A DNA stretch of 64,000 nt from Azorinus chamasolen (GCA_963576725.1 OY755243.1:82075945-82139944); one strand, 5' to 3'. Positions 50,946-61,800 are shown, counted from the first letter of the stretch. Numbers and translations are program-made. The notes: generated by a model from the letters alone, not told the origin.

Positions 50946-51232
50946 AGTGGTCACAACATAGAGTTTGGTGGAGAAACGACAATATGGAGTGATCACAACA
51001 TAGAGTTTGGTGGAGAAACGACAGTATGGAGTGGTCACAACATAGAGTTTGGTGGAGAAACGACAGTATGGAGTGGTCACAACATAGAGTTTGGTGGAGA
51101 AACGACAGTATGGAGTGATCACAACATAGAGTTTGGTGGAGAAACGACAGTATGGAGTGGTCACAACATAGAGTTTGGTGGAGAAACGACAGTATGGAGT
51201 GATCACAACATATAGTTTGGTGGAGAAACGCA
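50946..51232. repeat. 42-bp minisatellite, ~6.8 copies, derived from a W arm
   Basis: The unit is AGTGGTCACAACATAGAGTT + TGGTGGAGAAACGACAGTAT + GG, a W element arm. Units alternate GTGGTC/GTGATC. Because 42 is a multiple of 3 the array is open on both strands; those frames are not genes. Confidence 0.93.
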
Positions 51233-51257
51233 ATCTATAAGAACAGCAGAGTCTCGA

Positions 51258-51406
51258 TAACCCTTTACTCCATGAGTATCCATGTCAGACATAATGACAT
51301 AATGAATATCAATTAGATTATTTTTTATGATTGCACATGAATACAATCATGATGTTTTGGCCATGACAGATACTGCAAATGTGTAGAAGGGTGTATTTAT
51401 GGGTTA
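51258..51406 (+). mobile_element. B1 element, hairpin deleted
   Basis: ATAACCCTTTACTCCATGAG, TCCATGTCAGACATAATGAC, GATGTTTTGGCCATGACAGA, GGTGTATTTATGGGTTAATG. Confidence 0.65.
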
Positions 51407-51514
51407 ATGGCATTTTGGAATGAATAGAGATACAGATAAAGCGTGAACAAGTATGCCATTAGAGCGTAGCGTTCTTAATATTGATTTTAATAGCATATGA
51501 AAAGATGCGAAAGT

Positions 51515-51625
51515 GACTCTGGCAGAAACTCTCGAGTTTGATCTATATAATTCCATAAACAAACAAAGCTCTAATAGGAGCCGTATGATCTGGATCTACT
51601 GAGATTGCAAATGCATCAACAGGCG
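51515..51625 (-). mobile_element. B1 element, partial
   Basis: CTCTGGCAGAAACTCTCGAG, AACAAAGCTCTAATAGGAGC, CGTATGATCTGGATCTACTG. Confidence 0.5.
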
Positions 51626-51836
51626 TCTCGCACATGGGAATGGTTCAAACAGTGAAGATGCCGACGATTATCAGGGTTGTCTCCCCTTCACCCTTTTGCT
51701 TGATAGTGTCCATGCATTGTTATTACCCTACTATTTAAACATAGATTCGCTAAGAAATTGAGGTATAGAACAATATACCTAGAGAACAATCAAAATAAAG
51801 GAATGAACAGCATAGGTCAATCTTAATTGTGAATTT

Positions 51837-51906
51837 TGCAAACAGTGTTGGTATGGACCAGACAGCTCATGTTGGAGTTATCTGATCAGGGTCTGCACAG
51901 TTTGCA
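51837..51906. repeat. J-type palindrome
   Basis: TGCAAACAGTGTTGGTATGG, ACCAGACAGCTCATG / GAGTTATCTGATCAGGGTCT, GCACAGTTTGCA. Confidence 0.55.
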
Positions 51907-52044
51907 CTCAGGATGTTTTAGACATGAGATTATCCTACCATTCACACCATAATATTAGTGTTACTATTCACATAAATATCAGTTGAGATAATAAATATGT
52001 AAAAGGGGTTGGGTTAAAATCATAGATATTCATGAAGTAAAGGG

Positions 52045-52282
52045 TTAACCCTTTCCTTTTCGAGCATCCGCAAAAAGGTTAGAATCAGATCAGGGTCTGC
52101 TTCTATAGGAGCCGTCTGATCAGGGTCTGCTCTGTTTGTTAATGGAATTTGAAAGATCTGTTTCTTTACTTTCTATAATGGCTCCGATATTCCACCTTCT
52201 ATATTTCTTTATAACTATTTTGTCCATGAATATTCAGTTGGTGTTGAAATTTGGAGTAAATATAGAACAGGGAATTGGTTAA
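52045..52282 (+). mobile_element. B6 element, 238 bp, TTAA-flanked
   Basis: TTAACCCTTTCCTTTTCGAG to ACAGGGAATTGGTTAA. The left arm carries a copy of the right-arm words (GATCAGGGTCTGCTTCTATA), so the hairpin is partly replaced by a direct repeat. It abuts a B1 right end (ATATTCATGAAGTAAAGGGTTAA, 52026-52048) sharing the same TTAA. Confidence 0.82.
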
Positions 52283-52744
52283 CGGCACCACTGTTTTTCA
52301 CAGAGTGGTCGCTATAAAGATGTTCAATAGTCTAATTTCAAAGCCCACTACTATAAATCTACCATTAACTTATCTACAGCATGTGTCTTATCTCTATCCT
52401 GTCAGTTAGACTGGGATCCCTGTCGACAGAAAACCATGGAGGCAATAAAACATATACGTAAATTAGAGGGAATTTATTTGGCTTCCCGCAGGAAACCTTA
52501 AACTAGACATGTAATGAAAGCCTTAGAACTGAACTAAATATTTTGACTGCAAGACATGCAATATGTATCAAAGAAAATATATAGTTAAAATGTAAAATAA
52601 ATTATTTTCATTGTTTACACTTTTTATACCAATGGTGGACAGACCACTGAAGATGTTGACGAATGATCAACATCGTAGACTGTAATCAAAGGTCGTCTCT
52701 CAAAAGTGTTGATCGGTTTAAAGCCATGTTTCAAACACAGCGGT
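52283..52744. other. Unassigned stretch
   Basis: No repeat or exon supportable. Confidence 0.3.
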
Positions 52745-52985
52745 ATAGTAATAAAAGAAAATGTGTCCATGGGACACGGATGCTCCCGCAGAACGACATA
52801 CATGAAAAGGGGAGACACGGTACAACTCACTATGATTATTCTTCAGTCCAAATAATAAATCAAGCCAAGAAATCGTTGACGAAAAGTTTACAGGACGGAC
52901 GGACGGACGTATGGACATGGGTAAAAATTGATGTCCCCGTCGCCTAAAGTTGGGGACATAAAAGTCGATCTACATGTATAGTATT
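52745..52985. repeat. R2 repeat, second copy
   Basis: AATGTGTCCATGGGACACGG, AAAAGGGGAGACACGGTACA, ATCGTTGACGAAAAGTTTAC, AGGACGGACGGACGGACG and a terminal hairpin TGTCCCCGTCGCC / GTTGGGGACA. Confidence 0.65.
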
Positions 52986-53768
52986 TTGCGATGTGCAGCA
53001 CAGGACAAACAGATGTACAATAAATTCTGCTATAGGTATAAATATGTCCATCGCAGTGACGTATACATCCGCTAAACAGCACACGGACACACATATGTTC
53101 TGTAAAATGACGCTTTACAATGGAGATTACATAATCCAGAATTCTATGGTGATGTTATCAACAAACTTAGGAAAATTCGAGGTCATATCCATTTTCATTA
53201 TTTGTTTATTAAACTCATTAACATTTTAGGAAGAAAGGTTATGACCCCAACGCACTGCATGTTTGGTTATTGACCCCTTTACAGTCGGTAGCTACGCTTC
53301 CCTCTTCCCTTGCACGATGACAGACCGAGGGTAGTACTATATGATGGTATACTCTTAAACCCAGAAACGGAATGAGCTTACCAGACTCATGTATTGCCTT
53401 TTCTCTGTCGTGCTCTTAACGGCTTTCCCCGCAGTTGCTCTGACTTCATCAAAGTCATTGAGTACATATTTGGCATACTTTCACAGTTATTGTCCTGCTA
53501 TGTTATACATATTGTCCTGTGTTGTAGGGATGTCTGGCGGGGACACCTTTATTTACAGTAGTTGTTAAGCTAGAGTGACTTTAGAGATAAGTGTGAGGTT
53601 AGGACATCCGTGAGCCGATGTAAAGTCCCCAGTGGTGGTTTTGTCACTGACCGTTCTAAGGCGGTACTCTCTTTGTCACCCTTGCTTTTGTGTTTGTTTT
53701 GTGCCGTGTGCCTTTCTGTTTGTGCTTTTGTTCGTGTTTGATGTTTTTGTCTCTTGTGTTTGTGCATG
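52986..53768. other. Unassigned stretch, partly pyrimidine-rich
   Basis: No recognised element. 53630-53768 is strongly T/G-rich; overlapping open frames there are compositional. Confidence 0.3.
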
Positions 53769-53830
53769 GTGCGCGCGCGCGCGCGCGTGTGTGTGTGTTT
53801 GGTTGTGTGGGTGTGTTGCTTGCTTTCTGT
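53769..53830. repeat. (GC)n(GT)n microsatellite
   Basis: About nine GC steps followed by GT repeats (GCGCGCGCGTGTGTGTGT). Confidence 0.92.
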
Positions 53831-53975
53831 TGGTGTTTTGGTGTTTATTGCGTTTGGTATGTGTCTTTTCCTGCTTGATTTAACTACTTTTTTTTAAAAA
53901 AAACCCCAACAACACCTTTTTCTTCATACAAATGTCCAGTATAACCGCTTTATAACACAGGAGCATACAGATATA

Positions 53976-54330
53976 CAGTAAACCCACTCTACCAGGACCA
54001 TCAGAAAAGTCTAATCAATTCTGCATCTTTAAGGCAGCTCCCATACCCATGTCTGTATTACGTTCATTTTGTATTAACAGACTACTCTCCTGCATTACAT
54101 ATTGCATTCAATCAGCATTAATGTAATGCAGAAGTATAAACTATTTTGGTAACCTTTTATCTCCTTATTTTTGTCTTATCTCCTTATATCTCTGCATAAT
54201 GCAAAACATAGTTTATACTTCTGCATTGCATTTTACCTTCAATCTGCATTAGGCAGAGATATAAGGAGACTACTCTACTGCATTACATTTACCTTCAGTC
54301 TTCATTACTTTTGGTTCGCAATTTTATGAA
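53976..54330. mobile_element. P-type element with rearranged inverted core
   Basis: CAGTAAACCCACTCTACCAG at the left. The interior repeats CTGCATTACAT and TGCAGAAGTATAAACTATTT in both orientations (54126-54233 forms an inverted pair). The right end is unclear. Confidence 0.5.
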
Positions 54331-54389
54331 TCGGTATTAAATGTTGAAAATAAACAAATGATTTGTGAATATTGTTTTAAATTCTTTCT

Positions 54390-54545
54390 TATATTCAGTA
54401 GTGATATTAAATTATAAGTAATATGTAGAATATTTTTTGTTTTCATTGAGGTATGAAAAAAAACCTTCGCGGTTTCATACAAGGTTTTTTTCATACCTCA
54501 ATGAAAAGAAAAACTATTCTCTATATTCCTTAAATTGAATATAAC
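54390..54545. repeat. Large hairpin with A/T-tract stem
   Basis: CATTGAGGTATGAAAAAAAA, CCTTCGCGG ... CAAGG and TTTTTTTCATACCTCAATG form the inner stem. The flanking AAATTATAAGTAATATGTAG...TTTTTTGTTTTC is roughly mirrored by GAAAAGAAAAACTATTCTCT, ATATTCCTTAAATT. It adjoins a B5 half at 54545-54610 (CTCGAGTTACTCGGCGTCTC). Confidence 0.75.
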
Positions 54546-54777
54546 TCGAGTTACTCGGCGTCTCATCGGTATCCAAACTGTTTGAAATGCGGGTACGGTT
54601 TACAGGAGAATGGTTAAATACATATTTATGTCCTGTTCTTGACAAAATAATTCAGTTGTTGTATTAAATTGCTTTATCAAACTTTTATGCATGGAACTAT
54701 CTGCAGTATTATTGTTAAAACTATCTCAAGTTGGCCTTGAAAGTATTTAAATGATCGGTATTTCCATTATGGCGTTA

Positions 54778-54930
54778 TACGGTAGAATCTCCATAATGCA
54801 ACAACCGAGTAAATGGATACGCGTGACTATGAGGTGCCTGATTCATGCATACGTGTCGTCCTGCATTACGCTACCGCTCGCCCAACAGACACACAATTAG
54901 CCTTCTTTTCAGTGGCAATTTTAGAGTTGT
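54778..54930. mobile_element. P3-like element, decayed
   Basis: ACGGTAGAATCTCCATAATG at the left; GTCGTCCTGCATTACGCTAC; TTCAGTGGCAATTTTAGAGTTGTACTATA at the right. Confidence 0.5.
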
Positions 54931-54949
54931 ACTATAGCTGTACTTCTAG

Positions 54950-55114
54950 CTGAGAAGAATTTAGATATTGTTAGGCAAATGGCTGCTTAATGCAAGAATC
55001 CAAGAAGAAAACTAAGAGGTGGTTTCTGCATGACGCTCGCCCTGCATTAAACTGCCACCTGTCTCCAAGACTGATATCTGTACAGAATGTAACGTCCGCT
55101 TTAGAGGGTTTTAT
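54950..55114. mobile_element. P1 element, left terminus missing
   Basis: GAAGAATTTAGATATTGTTA, ATGGCTGCTTAATGCAAG, CTGCATGACGCTCGCCCTGC, CTGTCTCCAAGACTGATATC, AACGTCCGCTTTAGAGGGTT. Confidence 0.7.
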
Positions 55115-55243
55115 AACCAGCGCTTCAACAAAAACCAGTTGGTGATCTATCTACATTACGTTCGTATAGTATTTAGCTACCTCGGTATAATGCACCGATC
55201 GGTCGCTTTTAACTTTTGAATGTGAGAAACGAGTGCACTGATA

Positions 55244-55314
55244 TTTACAAATACTGTAAACTCAGATCAGAGGGATCCTAGAGGGTGTCGCTGACTATGG
55301 ACTGCACTGTTTGT
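55244..55314. repeat. J-type palindrome
   Basis: TTTACAAATACTGTAAACTC, AGATCAGAGGGATCC / GTCGCTGACTATGGACTGCA, CTGTTTG. Confidence 0.5.
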
Positions 55315-55407
55315 TATTCAGTATTCTTTAGGTATTTCATACTGGATGGACTCTATAGATAATAAAAAAAATGAAGGGCCATTGCACTTTAAATATTCAG
55401 CCCTCTG

Positions 55408-55555
55408 TAAAACCTCGATAATAACGTTTGGTAAATAATACTTTAGATATTTCTATACAACTGACTGATTAATGCAGAGTAAAGGTAATGCTGAACGCTC
55501 CTAGTTTTCTGCGTGACTTTCACTCTGCATTGAGCTATCATTTGTCTGAAATACG
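55408..55555. mobile_element. P-type element, decayed
   Basis: CTGTAAAACCTCGATAATAA, ACTGACTGATTAATGCAGAG, GCTGAACGCTCCTAGTTTTC, TTTCACTCTGCATTGAGC. Ends differ from P1-P3. Confidence 0.5.
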
Positions 55556-55810
55556 ATGCTTAGACATATATGAGTACATAATTCCATGTTGATCGATGCA
55601 GAAATCTCAGAGCAATTGCCCATGTTCACTAACCAATTTTGTCATAAAGATTTGATTGATATTTACAGCAATAATAAAGACCAGTTATTGTAGTAAATAA
55701 ATTCAATTATTGCTTTGAGATTGCAGGAATATGAAACAAACATGAGGCTGTAATTAGTGCACTACAGAATACACGAAGACATCATTGGAACCAGTTACAA
55801 TTTACAAATG

Positions 55811-56013
55811 CAGTAAAACCTCTCTATAACGGCCACTAAATTACATCAAGTATTTGTGTAAAAGGCAAGTGGCTGCTTAAAGCAGGGTGAAAGTAAAACA
55901 GGATGCTCCTATAGGAGCGTTCTGTTTCACTTTCAGCTTGCTTTAAGCACCCACCTGTCCTAAATACGAACTAATTACCACAATTTAGGGGCCGTTATAG
56001 AGAGGTTTTAATG
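55811..56013. mobile_element. P2 element, 203 bp
   Basis: CAGTAAAACCTCTCTATAAC to GTTATAGAGAGGTTTTAATG-TA. Near-complete self-complementarity. The centre GCTCCTATAGGAGC is intact. Confidence 0.92.
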
Positions 56014-56017
56014 TACA

Positions 56018-56217
56018 TGAATGTCTCAAGCTACCATCAAAATAGGTATAATCATCGATGCGTTGGGCAGGTGGTTGCTTAATACAGGTCAAACATAATA
56101 CCGAAAGCTCCCATGGGAGCTTTCTGTATTAGTGTTGCTCTGTATTAAGCAACCACCTTCTTTTTAAGAGTGTCTTCAATCAATTAATGTTAGGTCGTTT
56201 AAGACAGGTTCTACAGT
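56018..56217. mobile_element. P3 element, directly beside P2
   Basis: ATGTCTCAAGCTACCATCAA (decayed left end), GGTGGTTGCTTAATACAGGT, GAAAGCTCCCATGGGAGCTT, CTGTATTAAGCAACCACC, right end GGTCGTTTAAGACAGGTTCT, ACAG-TA. Confidence 0.82.
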
Positions 56218-56324
56218 AACAAGTACAGATGTACCTGAAAACATGAGAAATGTCACATATTGCACAATTGTAAGAAATGAAAATATGAACAAACTCGTGA
56301 TTGATTGTATATTGATGCACTTCC

Positions 56325-56445
56325 ACTTCCTACAGTACCAGGGATCCCGGATTCGATCCCCGTCGGACCATGTCCTTCGGATGAGACATATAAACCGAGG
56401 TCCAATGTATCAGTGAAACCAGAGAAACTCTGTCGATAGTAAGAG
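56325..56445 (+). repeat. tRNA-derived SINE fragment
   Basis: GGATCCCGGATTCGATCCCC contains a tRNA-type B box (GATTCGATCCC). It is followed by GTCCTTCGGATGAGACATAT, AAACCGAGGTCC, a body I recognise as typical of invertebrate tRNA-derived SINEs. No A box or intact tRNA fold is seen, so this is not called a tRNA gene. Confidence 0.6.
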
Positions 56446-56929
56446 TAGGGCATCGCACCCGAATTTCTCTATATCCGTTCCCCTCTCTATTGGATGTCTA
56501 ATTAGCCGATAGTTGGCAGAAACAGACGTTAATCAGCATAACCAGCCCACACTTCCAACAACCTTTTTATGTGCGTTTTAGGCAAGGAGAGCATTTAGGT
56601 CTGCTCTGTTTACAACCGCGTCAAAACGCGGCTGTGTCAATATAAGGATTTCCAGAAACAGGACTTGATGACAAATAAGCGTTGCTAAAGAAGAAACGGA
56701 TTTCCGATAATTATTCTGGAAATGTTTCTTCGAAACGTATCATTTCACGGCGTTATCTAAACCGCACCTAGTTCAAAGTGAGTCATTCCCGCATTCAAAT
56801 TAGAACATGATATCACACAATGTCGAGGTCAAGGTCCAATGGTCTGTGATTAAGACCATTACATATCTATACAGATAGGATTCATTCAGACATATTAACC
56901 TTCCTTCCGCTAAGCGCGACGTGGATAGC

Positions 56930-57055
56930 ACGTGCAAACAGCATCGATCCAAATAAAACGCCTAGTAACTCACCAGAACCCAAACTGTTTGACACTTGTT
57001 CCAGTGTCTCAAAGAGTCAAAAGCTTGATCGAATACTTCATAGATATCCTAACAT
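56930..57055. repeat. B5 element, decayed
   Basis: CAAACAGCATCGATCCAAAT, AAAACGCCTAGTAACTCACC, CAAACTGTTTGACACTTGTT, AAAGCTTGATCGAATAC. A second weak B5 trace lies at 57100-57160. Confidence 0.5.
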
Positions 57056-57199
57056 TAAGTAGATAGCTTTGCCTTATATTTCTTGTCACACACATGCTCA
57101 TTGTAGCAAGCAGTTTTGATCTTGATGAGACGATGAGATCTGGATCGAAACTGTCCCGCTTACTACCAATATATTATCTATATTGGGTCTGTGCTATTT

Positions 57200-58060
57200 G
57201 CAAGGACAGAAAAACACATCTATGTTCTTTCATGATGAGCAGTGTAGATTATACTTGTCAAAACGCGATAGTTAACTTTGGTATACGCAATTTGCCATTG
57301 CAAAAGTGACTGTTTTCCATGCTTCCAGCGATTTTAATATTCTCAGTACATACTGTCGGTCGAAAGGCCAATACAATCTACTAATTCACTCGTTCGCTTA
57401 TATCTTTGTAATCGACTGGTCGTTTTCGTCAGTCTAAAAGGTATTTATTTCACTTCTCCGCATCTTTTCGCTTATTCAGTCAACGGGCTGTAATTGGATA
57501 AGGCGACAGTCACACACGCCGCCATATCTGGCACTTATGTCTTATACGTGAAATAATTTTGACAAATGAAGTGGCAAGGACATCATTCTATTCGATATTT
57601 ACTTGGTACAGAGTACTTCAGACCTAAATGTCTTAAAACATGTATTGAGGCAATGTTTAAATCTGTCTTAAATGCGAACATGAAATGAACATCAGACAAA
57701 GAGACATTAATACAAACAGTGGCGTCCATGACCAGATGCCGTTTTGATCGGGCGGAGTCTGATCTGGGACTACCGTGTGTCGTTGTGCAATATGGCGGCA
57801 CATTAACCATAAAGAAATGTATCTTAATTTGGACTTAATGTAATTGTGATGCAGGACCACTTTGACCTAGCTTTCTACAATGTCTACTGGCTACTAACAT
57901 TTATCGCATTATTTGGATCCATACGGATTTATGAGACCCGTTAATACGGTAGAAGTGATTCTTCAATACCATTAGTCTAGACAGCTGATGCGATAATGTC
58001 CAAGCTTCACAGTTATGCAAACATTAACGTAAAATAATAAGATGGGAAACTGAGAATGTA
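57200..58060. other. Unassigned stretch
   Basis: No repeat or exon I can support. Two overlapping minus-strand open frames near 57583-57860 lack recognisable domains or clear splice context. Confidence 0.3.
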
Positions 58061-58065
58061 CAATA

Positions 58066-58383
58066 CAGTACAAATCTAAAGGGTGCACTTTGTAAGTAAG
58101 CATAGGAGTCTTTAAATGCATGTGGCTTCTTAACCCATTCCGTCATAGGCTAGTTTTATATCCAGCCTCTTGAATAAATATACCGAAAATAAGCATTTAC
58201 TAGAGGATAGGAACATATATTAAATTGTGTAGTTTTGAAAACATTGTGATAAATAGAACATTTGCTCAGGACTATGGAGTGTTTTATTTACATAACGTTC
58301 GTCCCATATCAATCTACCACCTGCCTGTTTTAGGACCCATAATTATACCACGTTTTGGTGGCGGCTGTAGAGGGATTTCACTG
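58066..58383. mobile_element. P10 element interrupted by a B3 half
   Basis: CAGTACAAATCTAAAGGGTG at the left and GGCTGTAGAGGGATTTCACTG at the right, TA on both sides. The left arm is cut at GCATGTGGCTTCTTAA by B3. The right arm (ACGTTCGTCCCATATCAATC, TACCACCTGCC) follows. Confidence 0.68.
58130..58275 (+). mobile_element. B3 left half, nested in P10
   Basis: TTAACCCATTCCGTCATAGG, ATAAATATACCGAAAATAAG, AAACATTGTGATAAATAGAA, CATTTGCTC; then deleted. Confidence 0.75.
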
Positions 58384-58556
58384 TACATGATATCTAGAAA
58401 TCGTGACAAGGCTTGTGTATTGTTCATATGCATATATATCGAACTTTAATATTTCTGTGCCATTAAAAATAATCGTTCTATAAGTAGGGAGTTCTTGACG
58501 ATAGAGTACACAGAGCTCCAGATAAGATGCGAAAATTAAAACATTTTCAAGAGTAA

Positions 58557-58620
58557 CTCCTTTATTTCTCCACCAAACCCTATACTGTGACCACTCTTTA
58601 GAATCATCTCGAAGTTCTGA
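58557..58620. repeat. W half-element
   Basis: TTATTTCTCCACCAAACCCT, ATACTGTGACCACTCTTTAG, AATCATCTCGAAG. One clean W arm. Confidence 0.6.
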
Positions 58621-58650
58621 ATGCCACTTATGAACAAATAATGTGCCAGA

Positions 58651-58679
58651 CCCCCCCCCCCCCCCCCCAAAAAAAAAAA
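58651..58679. repeat. Poly-C / poly-A homopolymer tract
   Basis: A run of about 19 C followed by about 10 A. Confidence 0.9.
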
Positions 58680-59739
58680 TAATGTATCAAAATGCTTAGT
58701 TGTGAATGAATAATAACGGTTTGCATTACCTCTAGTCTTGTAATCTCTTGTTTTAGAACAAAATATTTTTCCGACATCGCGAACTTAAACGAAACTAAAA
58801 CGCAAAATAATTTGTCTAAAACTCGACGAACAAACTCGATGACATCAATACCTTGACTGTAATAATTTTAACAAATCGTAAGTTATTATTCGCGAACTAT
58901 TTCCATATCCTACTATTTTCATTAAACGAGCTACAATTCTGTTCCATTATTACATACTTCTTGATAGATTGCAATTTACACTTTCGAAAGAAAATATCGT
59001 CAAATCAATTGGACAATCAGGTATGCTATTAGTTAACGAACAGAATATATTTGTAGCGTATGACATATGTAGTCATGCAGGAACACCACATACAAAAACA
59101 CGCAGTCACTCGAACAGCATCATGACAAAAATGTAAAAAATGTACATGTCTATCAAAGTACAAAAAGAGACGCACAAAAGCATACCAAACCAACATTAGG
59201 TGAAAGATGGAAGAACCGGGGTCAGTCACAATTGTCACGGGGGGGGGGGGGGGGGGGGGGATGAACCAATTTAGGGGCGTTCGACCCGATTTATTCCACA
59301 CCGACTCGAAAAAAAAACAGTGTAAATAAACGTACCATCTCCGACAAACTACAACAACCGTGCTGGCAAATACAGTGGTAAATTGTATATAAATCGGAAA
59401 TATATTTAAGGTATTTCCAGCAATGGCCGTTTGCTTACTTCTTTTCAATTTGACCTTCATATTAAAAAGTGATTAAATCTATATTTTTAACAATTTATCA
59501 GCATGTTTTTAATACAGTTATTAAGCAAAGGTCCCAGTGTAGTTATAAATGTTAAACAACGTTTTTTTAAGAGTTAAATAAAAACTCTAATTTTTCCCTA
59601 AAATATACAAAAAAGAGGTGTCATATAACTCACTTTTCCATATTTAAAAAAAATGTTTTCAAAAGTTTCCTTCCAAAAACCTTCTTAGTCCTGATGGTGT
59701 ATTAATAAGTCCTTAGAATATGATACATGTTCCAATTTC
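58680..59739. other. Unassigned 1-kb stretch with a poly-G tract
   Basis: 59240-59261 is about 22 consecutive G. The 143-codon minus-strand frame at 59029-59460 crosses that tract (giving a proline run) and has no recognised domain. Confidence 0.35.
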
Positions 59740-60468
59740 AATGTTTAGTACGTGTGTCCATGTTGAGTACGTGTGTCCATGTTTAATACGTGTGTCCATG
59801 TTTAGTGCGTGTGTCCATGTTTAGTACGTGTGTCCATGTTTAGTACGTGTGTCCATGTTTAATACGTGTGTCCATGTTTAATACGTGTGTCCACGTTTAG
59901 TATGTTTGTCCATGTTTAGTACGTGTGCCCATGTTTAGTATGTATGTCCATGTTTAGTACGTGTGTCCATGTTGAGTACGTGTGTCCATGTTTAGTATGT
60001 TTGTCCATGTTTAGTATGTTTGTCCATGTTTAGTATGTTTGTCCATGTTTAGTACGTGTGTCCATGTTTAGTATGTGTGTCCATGTTTAGTATGTTTGTC
60101 CATGTTTTGTATGTTTGTCCATGTTTAGTATGTTTGTCCATGTTTAGTACGTGTGTCCATGTTTAGTATGTGTGTCCATGTTTAGTATGTGTGTCCATGT
60201 TTAGTACGTGTGTCCATGTTTAGTATGTTTGTCCATGTTTAGTACATGTGTCCATGTTTAGTATGTTTGTCCATGTTTAGTATGTTTGTCCATGTTTAAT
60301 ACGTGTGTCCATGTTTAGTATGTGTGTCCATGTATAGTACGTGTGTCCATGTTTAGTATGTGTGTCCATGTTTAGTATGTTTGTCCATGTTTAGTACGTG
60401 TGTCCATGTTTATTATGTTTGTCCATGTTTAGTACGTGTGTCCATGTTTAGTATGTGTGTCCATGTTT
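59740..60468. repeat. 19-bp minisatellite, ~38 copies
   Basis: Unit GTCCATGTTTAGTACGTGT, with two common states: AGTACGTGT and AGTATGTTT/AGTATGTGT, plus rare AATACGTGT and TTGAGTAC forms. Period is strictly 19. Confidence 0.95.
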
Positions 60469-60539
60469 GGAAGTTCAGTTGAAGAGCGTAAGCTAAACAT
60501 GAGATGTGTTTAGTAGACACCGACCTCATCCGTCTTCAT

Positions 60540-60640
60540 CGTTCTAAGCACAGCCTGACTGACATGTGCAAATAGCATTATCGAGATGAGACGACGAGCA
60601 TGTCTGTATCTTTCCAGGATCCAACATAGTTGATGCTGCA
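60540..60640. repeat. B5 remnant
   Basis: TGTGCAAATAGCATTATCGA, GATGAGACGACGAGCATGTC, CCAGGATCCAACATAG. Confidence 0.4.
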
Positions 60641-60817
60641 GTCATATTTTAGAAACACAACAAGGACACTCTATCCATAATGAACATGGAACCAAACGAC
60701 GATATCTTTGGTTTGGGTAGTTTAACAGAATAAACATACTTAAGCAAACGACAATTTAACAGAACAGACGTACAGAAACAGACGACGATATGTTTGTATG
60801 TACCATTTTCCGAATAC

Positions 60818-60982
60818 GAGTTTTGTAAAGCCATCTGATCAGGGTCTGTTTTGTTTGTTAATGTTATAACAATTTCTACCAATAGCAAGCAATCATGTGT
60901 ACATATGCCATTATCAATTCAGATAATAAATAATCATGATGCCGTTATTTCTTACAAAAAATGAACAGGTAAAGGATTAAAT
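60818..60982 (-). mobile_element. B1 right half
   Basis: GCCATCTGATCAGGGTCTGT, TTTGTTTGTTAATGTTATAA, AATCATGATGCCGTTATTTC, AGGTAAAGGATTAA. Confidence 0.55.
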
Positions 60983-61489
60983 CATAATTTGTTTTGGATA
61001 ATTGAACAGACTACGCTCACTTATGCAGACGATGATAAAACTAGTATCAGTTCCAGAGTAATTGTCGTCTCTACCTCGTCAATTGTCTCGACAGATTTGA
61101 TTGCTCATTTCCTGAGCTTGATGAATTGCCATCAAATACACTAGGACAAGTTTACCCATTTCAACAGGTTTACGTTCTAGTCGGGGAATGGTTTGGGTCA
61201 TATGGTTGCTAACGTGCAATGTGCTAATAACATTAGATCAAACCAAAGTGTTAGATGCAAAGGAACCCTTTGTAAATAATTACAGAAATACCGAGCCAGT
61301 CCAGTCAATTTCTAAAAATACAAACTCATTAAACTATGCATTGTACAAAACAATTTGTAATAAAAACTACAACTTCATGTAAATGAGCCACTGTAACGCT
61401 TTCGTCATGTGACGTCTGTGCTCAAAGAAAATAAACAAATCTGGCGACTATAACGGCTGTGTCAGCATTCAATATGATATCAGAGGTGG
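60983..61489. other. Unassigned stretch
   Basis: No repeat or exon supportable; (GT)n and G-runs follow at 61490-61516. Confidence 0.3.
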
Positions 61490-61565
61490 TGTGTGTGTGT
61501 CTGTGGGTGGGGGGGGTAGAAAATAACTTAAGAGACAGTTGCCACAGTCAAGACGCATCGTCTTC

Positions 61566-61800
61566 TTAACCATTAAAACACATTTCGCCTTCTTTACCCA
61601 TGCCCTGTTGTATAATTACATATATCTTCACTGTATACAAGTATTTCGCTGTGCAATCACTGCTGTGGAGTGCACTGGTTGCACAATCAACTTGTAAATA
61701 GTGCAGACCCTGATGAGACAGCTCCTGCAGGAGCTATCTCATTTGGGTCATCACTATTTACAGGTAGGTATAATGACGCGAATAGCAAGCGAAGGGTTAA
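61566..61800 (+). mobile_element. B4 element, 235 bp, TTAA-flanked
   Basis: TTAACCATTAAAACACATTT to AGCAAGCGAAGGGTTAA. Hairpin GTGCAGACCCTGATGAGACA, GCTCCTGCAGGAGC, TATCTCATTTGGGTCATCAC. The uninterrupted middle TTGTATAATTACATATATCT defines the insertion site in the 31285 copy. Confidence 0.87.

Noticed and set aside
50940..51233. Overlapping 90-97-codon open frames on both strands with a perfect peptide repeat
   Set aside because: The 42-bp tandem array has a period divisible by three and no stop, so every frame repeats. There is no start context, splice signal or domain.
54444..54503. Rho-independent-type terminator
   Set aside because: The hairpin plus T-tract looks like one, but the sequence is eukaryotic and the T-tract lies within the stem, not after it.
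56325..56360. tRNA gene from the B-box match
   Set aside because: There is no A box, no cloverleaf and the downstream body is SINE-like.
59029..59460. 143-codon minus-strand frame, the longest in the window
   Set aside because: It depends on reading through a 22-G tract (proline run), shows no recognised domain and has no splice support.
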